Shown here in pieces: positions 23,534-35,170 of a stretch of DNA of 64,000 bases. Source of the stretch: Arenicola marina (Eukaryota; Annelida; Polychaeta; Arenicolidae); the NCBI GenBank assembly GCA_964019135.1, contig OZ025263.1, forward strand, positions 33,210,133 through 33,274,132, given 5' to 3'. A model generated the notes under the pieces. It was not told the DNA's origin, ran no database searches, and saw only the letters and a list, made by a program, of their open reading frames with translations. Both the position numbers and the translations under genes were made by a program. How positions within the stretch are numbered: the stretch's first letter is position 1; each line of letters begins with the position of its first letter.

Positions 23534-24454
23534 GTAAGGTCGTGGTTGTCTTTACCCCACGCCAACCCCCCACCCCCACCTCCGCACGCCCCTCACCCCA
23601 CTCAATTCCCCCTTCCCTGGAACCCTGTCAACCCCTGTACAACCCCACTCCAACCCAGTCCCGCAACTCTCTCCAATACACCTGTACCATCACCTCCCCT
23701 GTTTGTCGTTTGTGATTTCTAGGTATCTGACCCTTCACCGATTCTGTGCCTTTACTTTGCTGTGGTTAAGTAAATAAAAGTTACCTCGTTCATGCAAGAA
23801 TACCAATATAGAATATATCAATCTAGAATATAATAAAATAAACTTATCAAAGGTCACACCAAAGGAGTATAATAAAGGTCAAGGTATGAAAAGCACAACT
23901 AAGAATAAATAAAATATCGCTTATTTAGTTTCTTGGAAACCTTTCATCGCTAAATTCCACACCTACCACTGTCTGTCGATTACAACGCCACGGCTGGCAA
24001 AATGTGCTACTCTTCTTGCGCAACAGCCCTGTGGTGTACCACAACTATGCAAGGCGGTACTCGCCGAGACATCGCGTGCGCACAAAGGACGTCTACTTAT
24101 AGCATAGCAAGTACACGGGTACTGCATGTGGCTGTCTCCGCCTGCGGTCTCTGCGATCTCCGAGCCATACATCTGCGTTGTCAGCCTTCTCGTTACATCT
24201 CATATTGAATTAATTTAACTATAGCGAGAACTTTGACACGTGTTGACAGGAAGGTGACATGATGCTGCAGCCACATAATGTTGTTTGTCACACCGTCTTT
24301 CCGGGAATCATATTAATAGGACATCATGATTATTATGACAATCGTCCTTTTGGATATGGTTTGGCGACTGATTTGTTGTAATTGAAGTATTTTGACTGAA
24401 TTCACCATATTTGCGCTAACCTTGTGACCTATTTTGTATGTGTAGACTCACGAC
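23534..24454. other. Unique stretch, C-rich at left
   Basis: C-rich to about 23700, then AT-rich. No gene is recognised. Confidence 0.4.
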
Positions 24455-24512
24455 AGGAGACTTAGCGGTCAACACAGTAGCAGGTCGCGGGTTCAATTCC
24501 CCCTGCGGCACC
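24455..24512 (+). mobile_element. tRNA-like fragment, related to SINE family 2
   Basis: AGGTCGCGGGTTCAATTCC contains a good box B (24490-24500) and ends CTGCGGCACC. The 5' half does not fold into a tRNA with it. Order and words resemble 8355-8455. Poly(C) runs follow at about 24559-24570 and 24737-24750. Confidence 0.4.
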
Positions 24513-24789
24513 GACGGATTGTCTTATCGTCATATCAGGCATGCGATCATGTCGCTGCCCCCCCCCCCCCCGCGATGTGATCGGGGTAGGGGTCAAATGA
24601 GGTCACGGCTTTCAACGCGATCGTTAATCATGTAGGGGGGCGGAAGGATGCATTGGTTGTAAGGGTGGATGCAATAGTTGCACCCCCCACCTGCCTACCA
24701 CCAAAATATATGGCTGAAGAAACCCTCATCGACGCCCCCCCCCCCCCCCCATCCCATGCCTAAGCCCTGCCTCTTTTATGGTTGATTCC

Positions 24790-24905
24790 GGTTCAGCTGA
24801 TAAGCAGGCTGAAGTGTAGATCAAATAATAGGTCATGGGTGAGCATTGAAGCCTTAGGCATCTGAGGCCTGTTTAATCCAACTCCATATTTCCTGTCCTG
24901 GAACA
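24790..24905 (+). mobile_element. SINE family 2, longest copy
   Basis: It starts with a box A-like GGTTCAGCTGATAAGCAGG, continues with TAGATCAAATAATAGGTCATGGG and ends GTTTAATCCAACTCCATATTTCC. Box B is decayed. It shares order with 8355-8455 and reversed 12470-12540. Confidence 0.5.
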
Positions 24906-25029
24906 CGTTTCTGCCGACATTAACCTTCATGCACCGAAGAGTCGCCTAGCTGAACTTCTGGACGCTGAAGCCACGGAAGGAAAGTGGTTAACAGAAGCCA
25001 GATTTGTTAGCCACGTTAATCACCTCCAC

Positions 25030-25075
25030 TATTATCTCACACACGTCATTTGGCAACAACGTGTGTGAGATAATA
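25030..25075. other. Perfect 17-bp inverted repeat with 12-base loop
   Basis: TATTATCTCACACACGT (25030-25046) is the exact reverse complement of 25059-25075. The loop is CATTTGGCAACA. No flanking transposon terminus or coding frame explains it. Confidence 0.85.
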
Positions 25076-25079
25076 ATGC

Positions 25080-27146
25080 ACTCATTCAACTGGTCCGGTA
25101 GAACGCCTGCCGTTGAAGGCGGTCTGTTGGCGCATCGCTTCATCACACGCCGCCAGCCATATGGACACCGCCTCGACTAGACCAGGGAGAGCATCCTCAA
25201 TCCCTCCCTGCCACACCGTCACCCACCCGCCCCGCCACCCCGCTCTCTCCAACTCTCCAGGCCTCGATCTCAAATCCTATGGGTGGGTTGGCCGCCTCTT
25301 TGCACTCATGGTGTAAAGCGAACCACCTGGGACAGTGAGACTGATTACAAGTGAAATAAGCTCAGGCTGACACTTCAAACAAGTACGAATCCTGATCCGT
25401 GCCACACCCACACTTAGCGTTAAACACGACATTCTTTTGAAATATAACAATTATTGTCCAATCATTACCCTCTGAGTCCTGTCCGGTTTCACGCACTGCC
25501 ATGTATCGGCCAGTAGCCCAGGCTGGGGCAATTGGGCGCATTTCTTTGGTAACCCGGGTATATCACCAAGGTAGACCGAATACGCACATTACGCATCGGG
25601 TTATCGCCCGACACTTCTTTCACCCGGCTCGAGTGCGCGCGCATTCATTCGATATGCCGATGTGCCCCGTTCAAAACAGCACGTAACAATCAGGAGAAGA
25701 TGGCCGCTGATTGAAAAGTGACTGTCTAGGCCGGTTCCATTGCCCTTAAATGAACCGGACATGACCAGTGTGAACAGTTCATTGATATTCGGCGTAGCCC
25801 GAACGGCAGGTCCGGAAGCTTGAGTACACCGGGCGACCTATCGTTCCTGGCCCAGAGACATGCGCTCACGGATACCCGTCGGCGAGCTGTTTAATTTACA
25901 CTCTAGTAAACAGCTGTTTACAGTCAGGTAAACAGTTTCCTGGTGTCCTTGAGACTGCTTTGTTGTGCGACGCATTCAGAAGAGCTATCACGGCCCACAT
26001 TTAGCTGTGCAGCCATGTGGGTTTCTATAGTCGGCACGGAAACTATTTGCCGCCTCGTTTTCTAATTTAACACGACATTGACAAGCCTAAATCAGTTTAT
26101 ATTTGTCAACTTGAACCAAAGACCAAACAGAATTTGGCGTACTCACAGTCCTGTTGTTAAAATAATTCACATGATCCCAACATTATGAGTTTCACGCAAA
26201 CGAAGCAGACACGTTTCGCTATGGCCGTCGCTCTGTTTACCTTGTCATCTGTCATGTCTGTGGGCGATAGCATTGCTGGTATTTTGGGCAGGGGTTTAGG
26301 TTGTGTCAATGTCAAGCCGTAACTTGAATTAGTTTATAGTTCCTGTCATATACATGAACATTGAAGCTACAAACTGATTCCTTTTATATTGCTTTTGCTT
26401 TGAGACGCTAAAATTACTGTTTGTATAGAAACTGTGCATGGGCTAATAATGTTTTGAGGTGGCCGTTGATATGTGTATTCGCTATCGGTAACCTCGTTAA
26501 ATAATAATAATAAGTTTATACAAAAAAAAAATAAAAAAATAATGCTCTGTCCCCTCTTCTAGTGCCTGATGTTAGACTCTTCCGTGGGCTTACTTCTTTT
26601 AACCAATGAAAACGCAGTAATATGACCTTCACCTTACGACGTCATAAAAAAGGCGGCTGTCAACACACTTTCGTCTGCTATACTTGATGCTAGAGACTAT
26701 CGTATTGTGCTGTTATTAAACAAGTAAGTAAGTTAAAATCACAAGGGTCTCGTGTAATGGAGCTAATAAATACATAAATCGTGGCTGCAAATGGTACACG
26801 GACAAAAATATTTACGAAAGCGAGACGGCAGATATTAAACGCGCCGACTATAGTCGTCTTTACGATATTCATTAATTCCATCAGGTCAGATTCCTGTCTT
26901 GGGAAGTCGCCTAGTTGTCGTACGATTGGTGTATTGGTTTTATGATTGCTTCTGCCTGTTATATTCAGGGTAACCCAAGGAATTTATTTACATCATTATG
27001 AGTTGATGGCCGCTAAAATGCTGTAATCGGATCCAAACCGCCTTGCTGCCTAACAATCGTTACCATAGTGACATTGCATACAGCAATGCAAAATTACGTC
27101 ACGGCAAAATAAATATAGTTATAGCTTTAAATGGCCCGCAGACCCG
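25080..27146. other. Unique stretch without a supported gene
   Basis: Short ATG frames (for example 25501-25686) lack splice or family support. An A-rich run lies at about 26520-26540. Nothing else is recognised. Confidence 0.4.
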
Positions 27147-27212
27147 CCTAGTTGCCTAGTTGCACGTGCCACGTTTCTTGGCAACGATATATAGTATCAA
27201 AAAGGCGACTGG
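27147..27212. repeat. Imperfect inverted repeat with TAGTTGCC words
   Basis: CGCCTAGTTGCCTAGTTGC on the left pairs imperfectly with GGCGACTGGGCAACTA on the right. A related GTCGCCTAGTTG occurs near 26906. It may be a short foldback element or a cluster of RFX-type half sites. Confidence 0.35.
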
Positions 27213-27790
27213 GCAACTATATGTGGAACGGCTTGCTATTTGCGGTCGCAGTCGTTGTCAGTCGTAAAATGCTTTATTTTGATCGTTGCCGGTGGAAATT
27301 AAACCAAAGAAGCACAGACAAGTTAGCGCCTTAAATTTAGATTCAAATCGTAATAATAGGAATAGTGCGAGTCTTGCACTATATTATTTTTCAGTATTTT
27401 ATTGGTCCTTCATCAACCTATAGCAGCCCCTCATTTTTATTATCCGGATAATAGCGTTCTTTTACAGTTGGTCGGTTGATATTTTTACTATAGCCTACTC
27501 CTACCTGTATTATATATAGCCTACGTGGGCGTGCGTTTGTACTAAAACGAACGACCTCCAGTTCTCATAATACCACACTAGAAATCCCCTCTAGAATCTT
27601 AGGACAGAAAAGCTGCTATTGATTCCTGACTCTACACAAAAGGTGCTCTAGAATTGCCTCGTGCTGCAGTTTTATAGAAACGCTGACTCATAAATGTGCA
27701 AAATAGAGCTATGAAGTACATATTTGCATGCGGATGCTATTGCACGTATGTCACTTCTCAGTATTACGCAGCCATCCCGTAACCTAGAGG
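27213..27790. other. AT-rich stretch upstream of a TATA promoter
   Basis: No gene is recognised. It is the likely upstream regulatory sequence if the promoter at 27791 is real. Confidence 0.35.
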
Positions 27791-27799
27791 TATAAATAG
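27791..27799 (+). promoter_or_regulatory. TATA box candidate
   Basis: TATAAATAG in a GC-richer local context (GAGG before, CCCCGCC after). Initiation near 27820 would leave a leader of about 30 bases before the first ATG. Confidence 0.35.
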
Positions 27800-27849
27800 C
27801 CCCGCCACTTCGCCATTCACGTCCAGTCTTTAGTGCCTATGTCGGTTAC

Positions 27850-28170
27850 ATGAACACCCTTCTGCCCATCTACCTTTCTATTGATCAACGCTACTCCTCT
27901 TTCCACATTCTCCACACAACCTCCTCCACACTAAGGTGCATAACATTACACGTTTATCTGACTTGCCTGGTACCTGGATCCGTCTACCAAGTTGGTTCCG
28001 GTGCCACTTATACCTGCTTCCTGTATCCGCTTGCCTGGTTCCGTCCACACCCTTCACCATCCTTTCCTGCGCCCATCAACAAACATGACAGGCATCCATC
28101 AACATTCCATGTCTACCTCCGGACCTACATAGGCGGGAAGGCGACCAAGGGAGAGTCCTCCGCCAACTGA
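27850..28170 (+). CDS. Hypothetical small protein, 106 codons
   Basis: This ATG frame starts 59 bases after a canonical TATA box and ends with TGA at 28168-28170. A four-codon upstream frame (ATG at 27839) ends in TGA overlapping this start codon as ATGA, a layout that can couple termination and restart. The protein is rich in Ser, Thr, His and Pro with scattered Cys and has no recognised domain, signal peptide or membrane segment. The case rests on position relative to the promoter. It could equally be a non-coding leader. Confidence 0.2.
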   Translation: MNTLLPIYLSIDQRYSSFHILHTTSSTLRCITLHVYLTCLVPGSVYQVGSGATYTCFLYPLAWFRPHPSPSFPAPINKHDRHPSTFHVYLRTYIGGKATKGESSAN

Positions 28171-28526
28171 ACCACAATCTTGGGATCCGCACACAACCGC
28201 TCTAATGGCGAAATGCAAGACCATACGAAAACAACATGCGGTGAGATACCTATACCTATATCAGATGTATCAAGTGTTTCGAAGCGATTAAATTATCAGT
28301 TACATCCGCTTCTCTCGTTTCTTGCCCTTAACCGACACCAGTGAATCCACTACACTCCATTTAATATCGAAGTTAATTAATATTAATATCACGGTATATA
28401 AAGGATCGTTTTAGACGAATATCACAAGGAACAAGGATGCATTTTTAATGGCGTCAGTCAAATATCTCGCATCTTTAATGAAATGGTGTCGAGATCAAAT
28501 CAATGAATAGTAAACTAATATAGATT
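28171..28526. other. AT-rich unique stretch
   Basis: Nothing is recognised apart from AT-rich words near 28370-28400. Confidence 0.4.
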
Positions 28527-28690
28527 GTCAGCAATCACGCACATGGCGAAGCTAAAAAGGATGCTTTCGGGACCAGCTATCCGGCAAAGAAAAGTTATTC
28601 TCATCAGTTAGATTGTGGCGTGCTTCCGGCCAAACACGCCAGATTACAGTGGGATATATTCCATGCTATCGCTTGCGCTGAACCATGCTG
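28527..28690. repeat. Dispersed repeat R2, copy A
   Basis: It matches 35413-35579 in the same orientation through GTCAGCAATCACGC, GCTAAAAAGGATGCTTTC, GATTGTGGCG and ACACGCCAGATTACAGTGGG, ending near ATATTCCATGCTATCGCTTG. Terminal repeats are not evident. Confidence 0.8.
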
Positions 28691-29289
28691 GAACTCAATT
28701 CATATCATAGCATAAAATAGTTAATAAAATAGTGTAGCTGCCGGTAGTGGGCGCCATAGATATCAATCCTGCGCCATTGTGGAATGGCTTCTGATGTTTG
28801 ACTCTTCTATCACCGAGAATAAAACTGCGTTCCCTGCGTCTGGCGCCGAGCAAAGCTCAACGCGGCCAACGTGTAAACAGAATTGGAGCACTAGATGGAA
28901 ACTGCTCTATCCTCGTATGTTAAAAAATGAGGACATCCTTCGTAGCTTGCGTGACTAATGGTCGGGCCTGCTACTGCTAGCACACGTTAAATTAGGACAC
29001 AACTATTGCTCCTGTGGTTTTACCCATGGATGTTTTGGTGCGTCTGATTTATCAGTGTCTCTCATGCACACGTTAAGTATAAACAGAGCAAACATTGTTT
29101 AAACTGCTGGAAAATTGACCATAGCCATAGATCACGAGATATATCGTCTCGGTTTGTTGGCTAAAGGGGAGCGTCTGATTTATCAGTGTCTCCGCTGCAC
29201 TCGTTACGTATAAGAGATATATCGTCTCGGTTTGTTTCGAAGGAAATATCTAGAATCTTGAACATGGTCGTGCTTATTTGAGAAGGATA
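28691..29289. other. Unique stretch with a small imperfect duplication
   Basis: CGTCTGATTTATCAGTGTCTC occurs at 29041 and 29172, and GAGATATATCGTCTCGG at 29136 and 29214: a duplication with an internal deletion in one copy. Confidence 0.6.
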
Positions 29290-32200
29290 TGTTTTCCGAA
29301 AAGGGGAGTGTCAATGTGAGATAAGGACGTATCTCCGAAAGAGTGACGATGGAAAGGAAAGAGGGGGTGGGTCAATTTGAGATAAGGAAGTATCTCCGAA
29401 AGAGTGACGATGGAAAGGAAAGAGGGGGTGGGTCAATGTGAGATAAAGAAGTATCTCCGAAAGAGTGACGATGGAAAGGAAAGAGGGGGTGGGTCAATAT
29501 GTGAGATAAAGAAGTATCTCCGAAAGAGTGACGATGGAAAGGAAAGAGGGGGTGGGTCAATGTGAGATAAGGAAGTATCTCCGAAAGAGTGACGATGGAA
29601 AGGAAAGAGGGGGTGGGTCAATGTGAGATAAAGAAGTATCTCCGAAAGAGTGACGATGGAAAGGAAAGAGGGGGTGGGTCAATATGTGAGATAAAGAAGT
29701 ATCTCCGAAAGAGTGACGATGGAAAGGAAAGAGGGGGTGGGTCAATGTGAGATAAGGAAGTATCTCCGAAAGAGTGACGATGGAAAGGAAAGAGGGGGTG
29801 GGTCAATTTGAGATAAGGAAGTATCTCCGAAAGAGTGACGATAGAAAGGAAAGAGGGGGTGGGTCAATTTGAGATAAGGAAGTATCTCCGAAAGAGTGAC
29901 GATGGAAAGGAAAGAGGGGGTGGGTCAATTTGAGATAAGGAAGTATCTCCGAAAGAGTGACGATGGAAAGGAAAGAGGGGGTGGGTCAATGTGAGATAAC
30001 GAAGTATCTCCGAAAGAGTGACGATGGAAAGGAAAGAGGGGGTGGGTCAATGTGAGATAAGGAAGTATCTCCGAAAGAGTGACGATGGAAAGGAAAGAGG
30101 GGGTGGGTCAATGTGAGATAAGGAAGTATCTCCGAAAGAGTGACGATAGAAAGGAAAGAGGGGGTGGGTCAATGTGAGATAAGGAAGTATCTCCGAAAGA
30201 GTGACGATAGAAAGGAAAGAGGGGGTGGGTCAATGTGAGATAAGGAAGTATCTCCGAAAGAGTGACGATAGAAAGGAAAGAGGGGGTGGGTCAATGTGAG
30301 ATAAGGAAGTATCTCCGAAAGAGTGACGATGGAAAGGAAAGAGGGGGTGGGTCAATGTGAGATAAGGAAGTATCTCCGAAAGAGTGACGATAGAAAGGAA
30401 AGAGGGGGTGGGTCAATGTGAGATAAGGAAGTATCTCCGAAAGAGTGACGATGGAAAGGAAAGAGGGGGTGGGTCAATGTGAGATAAGGAAGTATCTCCG
30501 AAAGAGTGACGATAGAAAGGAAAGAGGGGGTGGGTCAATGTGAGATAAGGAAGTATCTCCGAAAGAGTGACGATAGAAAGGAAAGAGGGGGTGGGTCAAT
30601 GTGAGATAAGGAAGTATCTCCGAAAGAGTGACGATAGAAAGGAAAGAGGGGGTGGGTCAATGTGAGATAAGGAAGTATCTCCGAAAGAGTGACGATGGAA
30701 AGGAAAGAGGGGGTGGGTCAATGTGAGATAAGGAAGTATCTCCGAAAGAGTGACGATAGAAAGGAAAGAGGGGGTGGGTCAATGTGAGATAAGGAAGTAT
30801 CTCCGAAAGAGTGACGATGGAAAGGAAAGAGGGGGTGGGTCAATGTGAGATAAGGAAGTATCTCCGAAAGAGTGACGATAAAAAGGAAAGAGGGGGTGGG
30901 TCAATGTGAGATAAGGAAGTATCTCCGAAAGAGTGACGATGGAAAGGAAAGAGGGGGTGGGTCAATGTGAGATAAGGAAGTATCTCCGAAAGAATGACGA
31001 TGGAAAGGAAAGAGGGGGTGGGTCAATGTGAGATAAAGAAGTATCTCCGAAAGAGTGACGATGGAAAGGAAAGAGGGGGTGGGTCAATGTGAGATAAGGA
31101 AGTATCTCCGAAAGGGTGACGATAGAAAGGAAAGAGGGGGTGGGTCAATGTGAGATAAGGAAGTATCTCCGAAAGAGTGACGATGGAAAGGAAAGAGGGG
31201 GTGGGTCAATGTGAGATAAGGAAGTATCTCCGAAAGAGTGACGATGGAAAGGAAAGAGGGGGTGGGTCAATGTGAGATAAGGAAGTATCTCCGAAAGAGT
31301 GACGATGGGAAGGAAAGAGGGGGTGGGTCAATGTGAGATAAGGAAGTATCTCCGAAAGAGTGACGATAGAAAGGAAAGAGGGGGTGGGTCAATGTGAGAT
31401 AAGGAAGTATCTCCGAAAGAGTGACGATAGAAAGGAAAGAGGGGGTGGGTCAATGTGAGATAAGGAAGTATCTCCGAAAGAGTGACGATGGAAAGGAAAG
31501 AGGGGGTGGGTCAATGTGAGATAAGGAAGTATCTCCGAAAGAGTGACGATAGAAAGGAAAGAGGGGGTGGGTCAATGTGAGATAAGGAAGTATCTCCGAA
31601 AGAGTGACGATGGAAAGGAAAGAGGGGGTGGGTCAATGTGAGATAAGGAAGTATCTCCGAAAGAGTGACGATAGAAAGGAAAGAGGGGGTGGGTCAATGT
31701 GAGATAAGGAAGTATCTCCGAAAGAGTGACGATAGAAAGGAAAGAGGGGGTGGATCAATGTGAGATAAGGAAGTATCTCCGAAAGAGTGACGATAGAAAG
31801 GAAAGAGGGGGTGGGTCAATGTGAGATAAGGAAGTATCTCCGAAAGAGTGACGATGGAAAGGAAAGAGGGGGTGGGTCAATGTGAGATAAGGAAGTATCT
31901 CCGAAAGAGTGACGATAGAAAGGAAAGAGGGGGTGGGTCAATGTGAGATAAGGAAGTATCTCCGAAAGAGTGACGATGGAAAGGAAAGAGGGGGTGGGTC
32001 AATGTGAGATAAGGAAGTATCTCCGAAAGAGTGACGATAAAAAGGAAAGAGGGGGTGGGTCAATGTGAGATAAGGAAGTAGCTCCGAAAGAGTGACGATG
32101 GAAAGGAAAGAGGGGGTGGGTCAATGTGAGATAAGGAAGTATCTCCGAAAGAATGACGATGGAAAGGAAAGAGGGGGTGGGTCAATGTGAGATAAAGAAG

Positions 32201-33535
32201 TATCTCCGAAAGAGTGACGATGGAAAGGAAAGAGGGGGTGGGTCAATGTGAGATAAGGAAGTATCTCCGAAAGGGTGACGATAGAAAGGAAAGAGGGGGT
32301 GGGTCAATGTGAGATAAGGAAGTATCTCCGAAAGAGTGACGATGGGAAGGAAAGAGGGGGTGGGTCAATGTGAGATAAGGAAGTATCTCCGAAAGAGTGA
32401 CGATAGAAAGGAAAGAGGGGGTGGGTCAATGTGAGATAAGGAAGTATCTCCGAAAGAGTGACGATGGAAAGGAAAGAGGGGGTGGGTCAATGTGAGATAA
32501 GGAAGTATCTCCGAAAGAGTGACGATGGAAAGGAAAGAGGGGGTGGGTCAATTTGAGGTAAGGAAGTATCTCCGAAAGAGTGACGATAGAAAGGAAAGAG
32601 GGGGTGGGTCAATGTGAGATAAGGAAGTATCTCCGAAAGAGTGACGATGGAAAGGAAAGAGGGGGTGGGTCAATGTGAGATAAGGAAGTATCTCCGAAAG
32701 AGTGACGATAGAAAGGAAAGAGGGGGTGGGTCAATGTGAGATAAAGAAGTATCTCCGAAAGAGTGACGATGGAAAGGAAAGAGGGGGTGGGTCAATGTGA
32801 GATAAGGAAGTATCTCCGAAAGAGTGACGATAGAAAGGAAAGAGGGGGTGGGTCAATGTGAGATAAGGAAGTATCTCCGAAAGAGTGACGATAGAAAGGA
32901 AAGAGGGGGTGGGTCAATGTGAGATAAGGAAGTATCTCCGAAAGAGTGACGATAGAAAGGAAAGAGGGGGTGGGTCAATGTGAGATAAGGAAGTATCTCC
33001 GAAAGTGTGACGATAGAAAGGAAAGAGGGGGTGGGTCAATGTGAAATAAGGAAGTATCTCCGAAAGAGTGACGATAGAAAGGAAAGAGGGGGTGGGTCAA
33101 TGTGAGATAAGGAAGTATCTCCGAAAGAGTGACGCTAGAAAGGAAAGAGGGGGTGGGTCAATGTGAGATAAGGAAGTATCTCCAAAAGAGTGACGATGGA
33201 AAGGAAAGATGGGGTGGGTCAATGTGAGATAAGGAAGTATCTCCGAAAGAGTGACGATGGGAAGGAACGAGGGGGTGGGTCAATTTGAGATAAAGAAGTA
33301 TCTCCAAAAGAATGACGATGGGAAGGAAAGAGGGGGTGGGTCAATGTGAGATAAGGAAGTATCTCCGAAAGAGTGACGATGGAAAGGAAAGAGGGGGTGG
33401 GTCAATGTGAGATAAGGAAGTATCTCCGAAAGAATGACGATGGAAAGGAAAGAGGGGGTGGGTCAATGTGAGATAAGGAAGTATCTCCGAAAGAGTGACG
33501 ATGGAAAGGAAAGAGGGGGTGGGTTAATGTGAGAG
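29290..33535. repeat. 61-bp satellite, about 69 copies
   Basis: The unit runs GTGAGATAAGGAAGTATCTC, CGAAAGAGTGACGATGGAAA, GGAAAGAGGGGGTGGGTCAA, T. Copies are nearly identical, with the main variant GATGG/GATAG. Some early copies are 63 bp through an extra AT. Two layers of higher order are visible: a 185-bp trimer near the left end (29372 and 29557), and a 1159-bp block (19 units) repeated once. The markers GATAAAAAGG, AGAATGACG and AAAGGGTGAC each recur exactly 1159 bases apart (30872/32031, 30991/32150, 31111/32270). Reverse-strand frames within it are by-products. Confidence 0.98.
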
Positions 33536-33610
33536 ACCTTCTTCGGTAAAATGCGGGGGGGGACTCCTTGTTCAACCCCACCCCGTCCCTGGAGGCACTA
33601 ATGGTCTCGC

Positions 33611-33835
33611 CTGGGGTACAGACTATTGTCTTTATGTACACTCACCCAGCCCTGGTTTTACTACCCCCATTATACCCCTGGGAATACCGACTGAGGTGCA
33701 GACTATTGTCTTTATGTACACTCACCCAGCCCTGGCTTTACTATCGCCTTTATACCCCTGGGAATACCGCCTGGGGTGGAGACTATTGTCTTTATGTACA
33801 CTCACCCAGCCCTGGCTTTACTACGCCGTTTATCA
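33611..33835. repeat. 80-bp tandem repeat, nearly 3 copies
   Basis: GACTATTGTCTTTATGTACA starts copies at 33621, 33701 and 33781. Each continues with CTCACCCAGCCCTGG and TACCCCTGGGAATACCG. It directly follows the 61-bp array. Confidence 0.93.
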
Positions 33836-34189
33836 TGCGTCGCGGGCAGAGATAGCCACGCGGGTCCACCCACCGCTTGCCGCTGAAGTAAAGGCCACGA
33901 CGGTTGATTGCTTACATCTCCGCGGTGTCATTTCCACATAGATAAGGGATGTCTGCCGCCAGTAATAGACGCGGTGATGCCAGCACGGTGAGGCTTGGAG
34001 GCAGCAGGCGGTGCAATGTGGTTTCCGGGTGGGCTGGTTATCGAAGTATCGACTGAGGGGGGGGGGGGGGCTACGTGTCTGTCGCCATGGCAGCATTGAC
34101 ACTAAGTCAATCTGCCCACACGGTGGCTCTCCGCTCCTGCTTTTTCTTTTCGCTGGGGATTGACAATCCACGAACCAGGTAGTCCGCAG
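33836..34189. other. Unique stretch with poly(G)
   Basis: A G run lies at about 34057-34070. A minus-strand frame (33833-34255) spans it without support. Confidence 0.4.
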
Positions 34190-34480
34190 GCCTGGGGGTG
34201 TGGGGTGTGTGTGTGTGGTGGGGGGGGGGCTGTGGAAGGCCATGTCATAGCTCACAGACTTGGGGTGTGAGGGGTGTGGGGTGTGTGTGGGGGGGGGGGC
34301 AGGGGGCGGGGCTGTGGAAGGCCATGTTTTAGCTCACAGACTTGGGGTGTGAGGGGTGTGGGGTGTGTGTGTGGGGGGGGGGGCTGTGGAAGGCCATGTC
34401 ATAGCTCACAGACTTGGGGTGTGAGGGGTGGGGGTGTGGGGGGGTGGGGGCAGGGGGCGGGGCTGTGGAAGGTCTTGTTC
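34190..34480. repeat. G-rich tandem repeat, four units of about 72-82 bp
   Basis: TGTGGAAGG marks units at 34231, 34313, 34385 and 34464. Between them lie GTGTGGGGTGTG words and G runs of 9 to 13. Strong G-quadruplex potential on the + strand. Confidence 0.85.
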
Positions 34481-34908
34481 AGCCGAGATGATTGCCATAA
34501 TGCCTAACACCAGTGCTCGCAGTCGATACGCCAGTAATTTGTTGCACTATTTTGTTGGACGGTTGAATGCGTGCAGTGTTAATGGTTGTTAGCGGCAATG
34601 CAGTACGCACATCTGGCTTCAATTAACTACACACACGTCCAGCTCTAGTCTCCACCTGTACCAATAGTTATATCGGTGCAGTTTAATGTAAATGATAGGT
34701 TGTCAGTTGATACAGAGAGCTTCTCTGTACATTAGATTATTATAAATTGATATGTGACCATGATTTAAACCCACGACTTCAGGTTACGAACCTCGGATCC
34801 ATTAAGTAGAGTGGATCCTGTACATAGCGATGTACCATACAGCCACGCTCTGGTAGACAGGCAGCCAGCTTATAGGGATGGATGAGGGAGAGATTCGACC
34901 GTATATAC
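34481..34908. other. Unique stretch
   Basis: Nothing is recognised. Confidence 0.4.
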
Positions 34909-35170
34909 AAGGGCGGATCCACGGAGGAGGGGGGGGGGGGGTTCCAGGGGGTCTGGACCTCCCCCCCCTTTTGTAGTTTTTCAATGCACAATGTAGGTCA
35001 TCTGAGCCTGTGCCGTGCCCCCTCCCCCCCCCACACCCTTTAAAGAATAGCGCTATCTTAGCGGGCGTGGAACTCCCCACCCCCGGTCGCAAGTTTTTAA
35101 CAAAACTGGTGGTTTCCCCGGCCGCAATTTGGACCCTGGCCCCCTTTTCAAATTCCTGGATCCGCTCCTG
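34909..35170. mobile_element. hAT-type MITE, 262 bp
   Basis: It starts CAAGGGCGGATCC and ends AATTCCTGGATCCGCTCCTG, the same terminal family as 19142-19316. G and C runs lie inside both ends. The minus strand of the right end reads as the Arg-Ile-Gln-Glu-Phe frame typical of this terminus. Flanks are TATATA-rich. Confidence 0.65.

Noticed and set aside
29290..33535. CRISPR-like array
   Set aside because: Repeats are contiguous without unique spacers, and the genome is eukaryotic.
29372..33641. Minus-strand frames with His-Ile-Asp-Pro-Pro-Pro-Leu-Ser cycles
   Set aside because: By-products of the 61-bp satellite; they shift frame every unit and have no start context.
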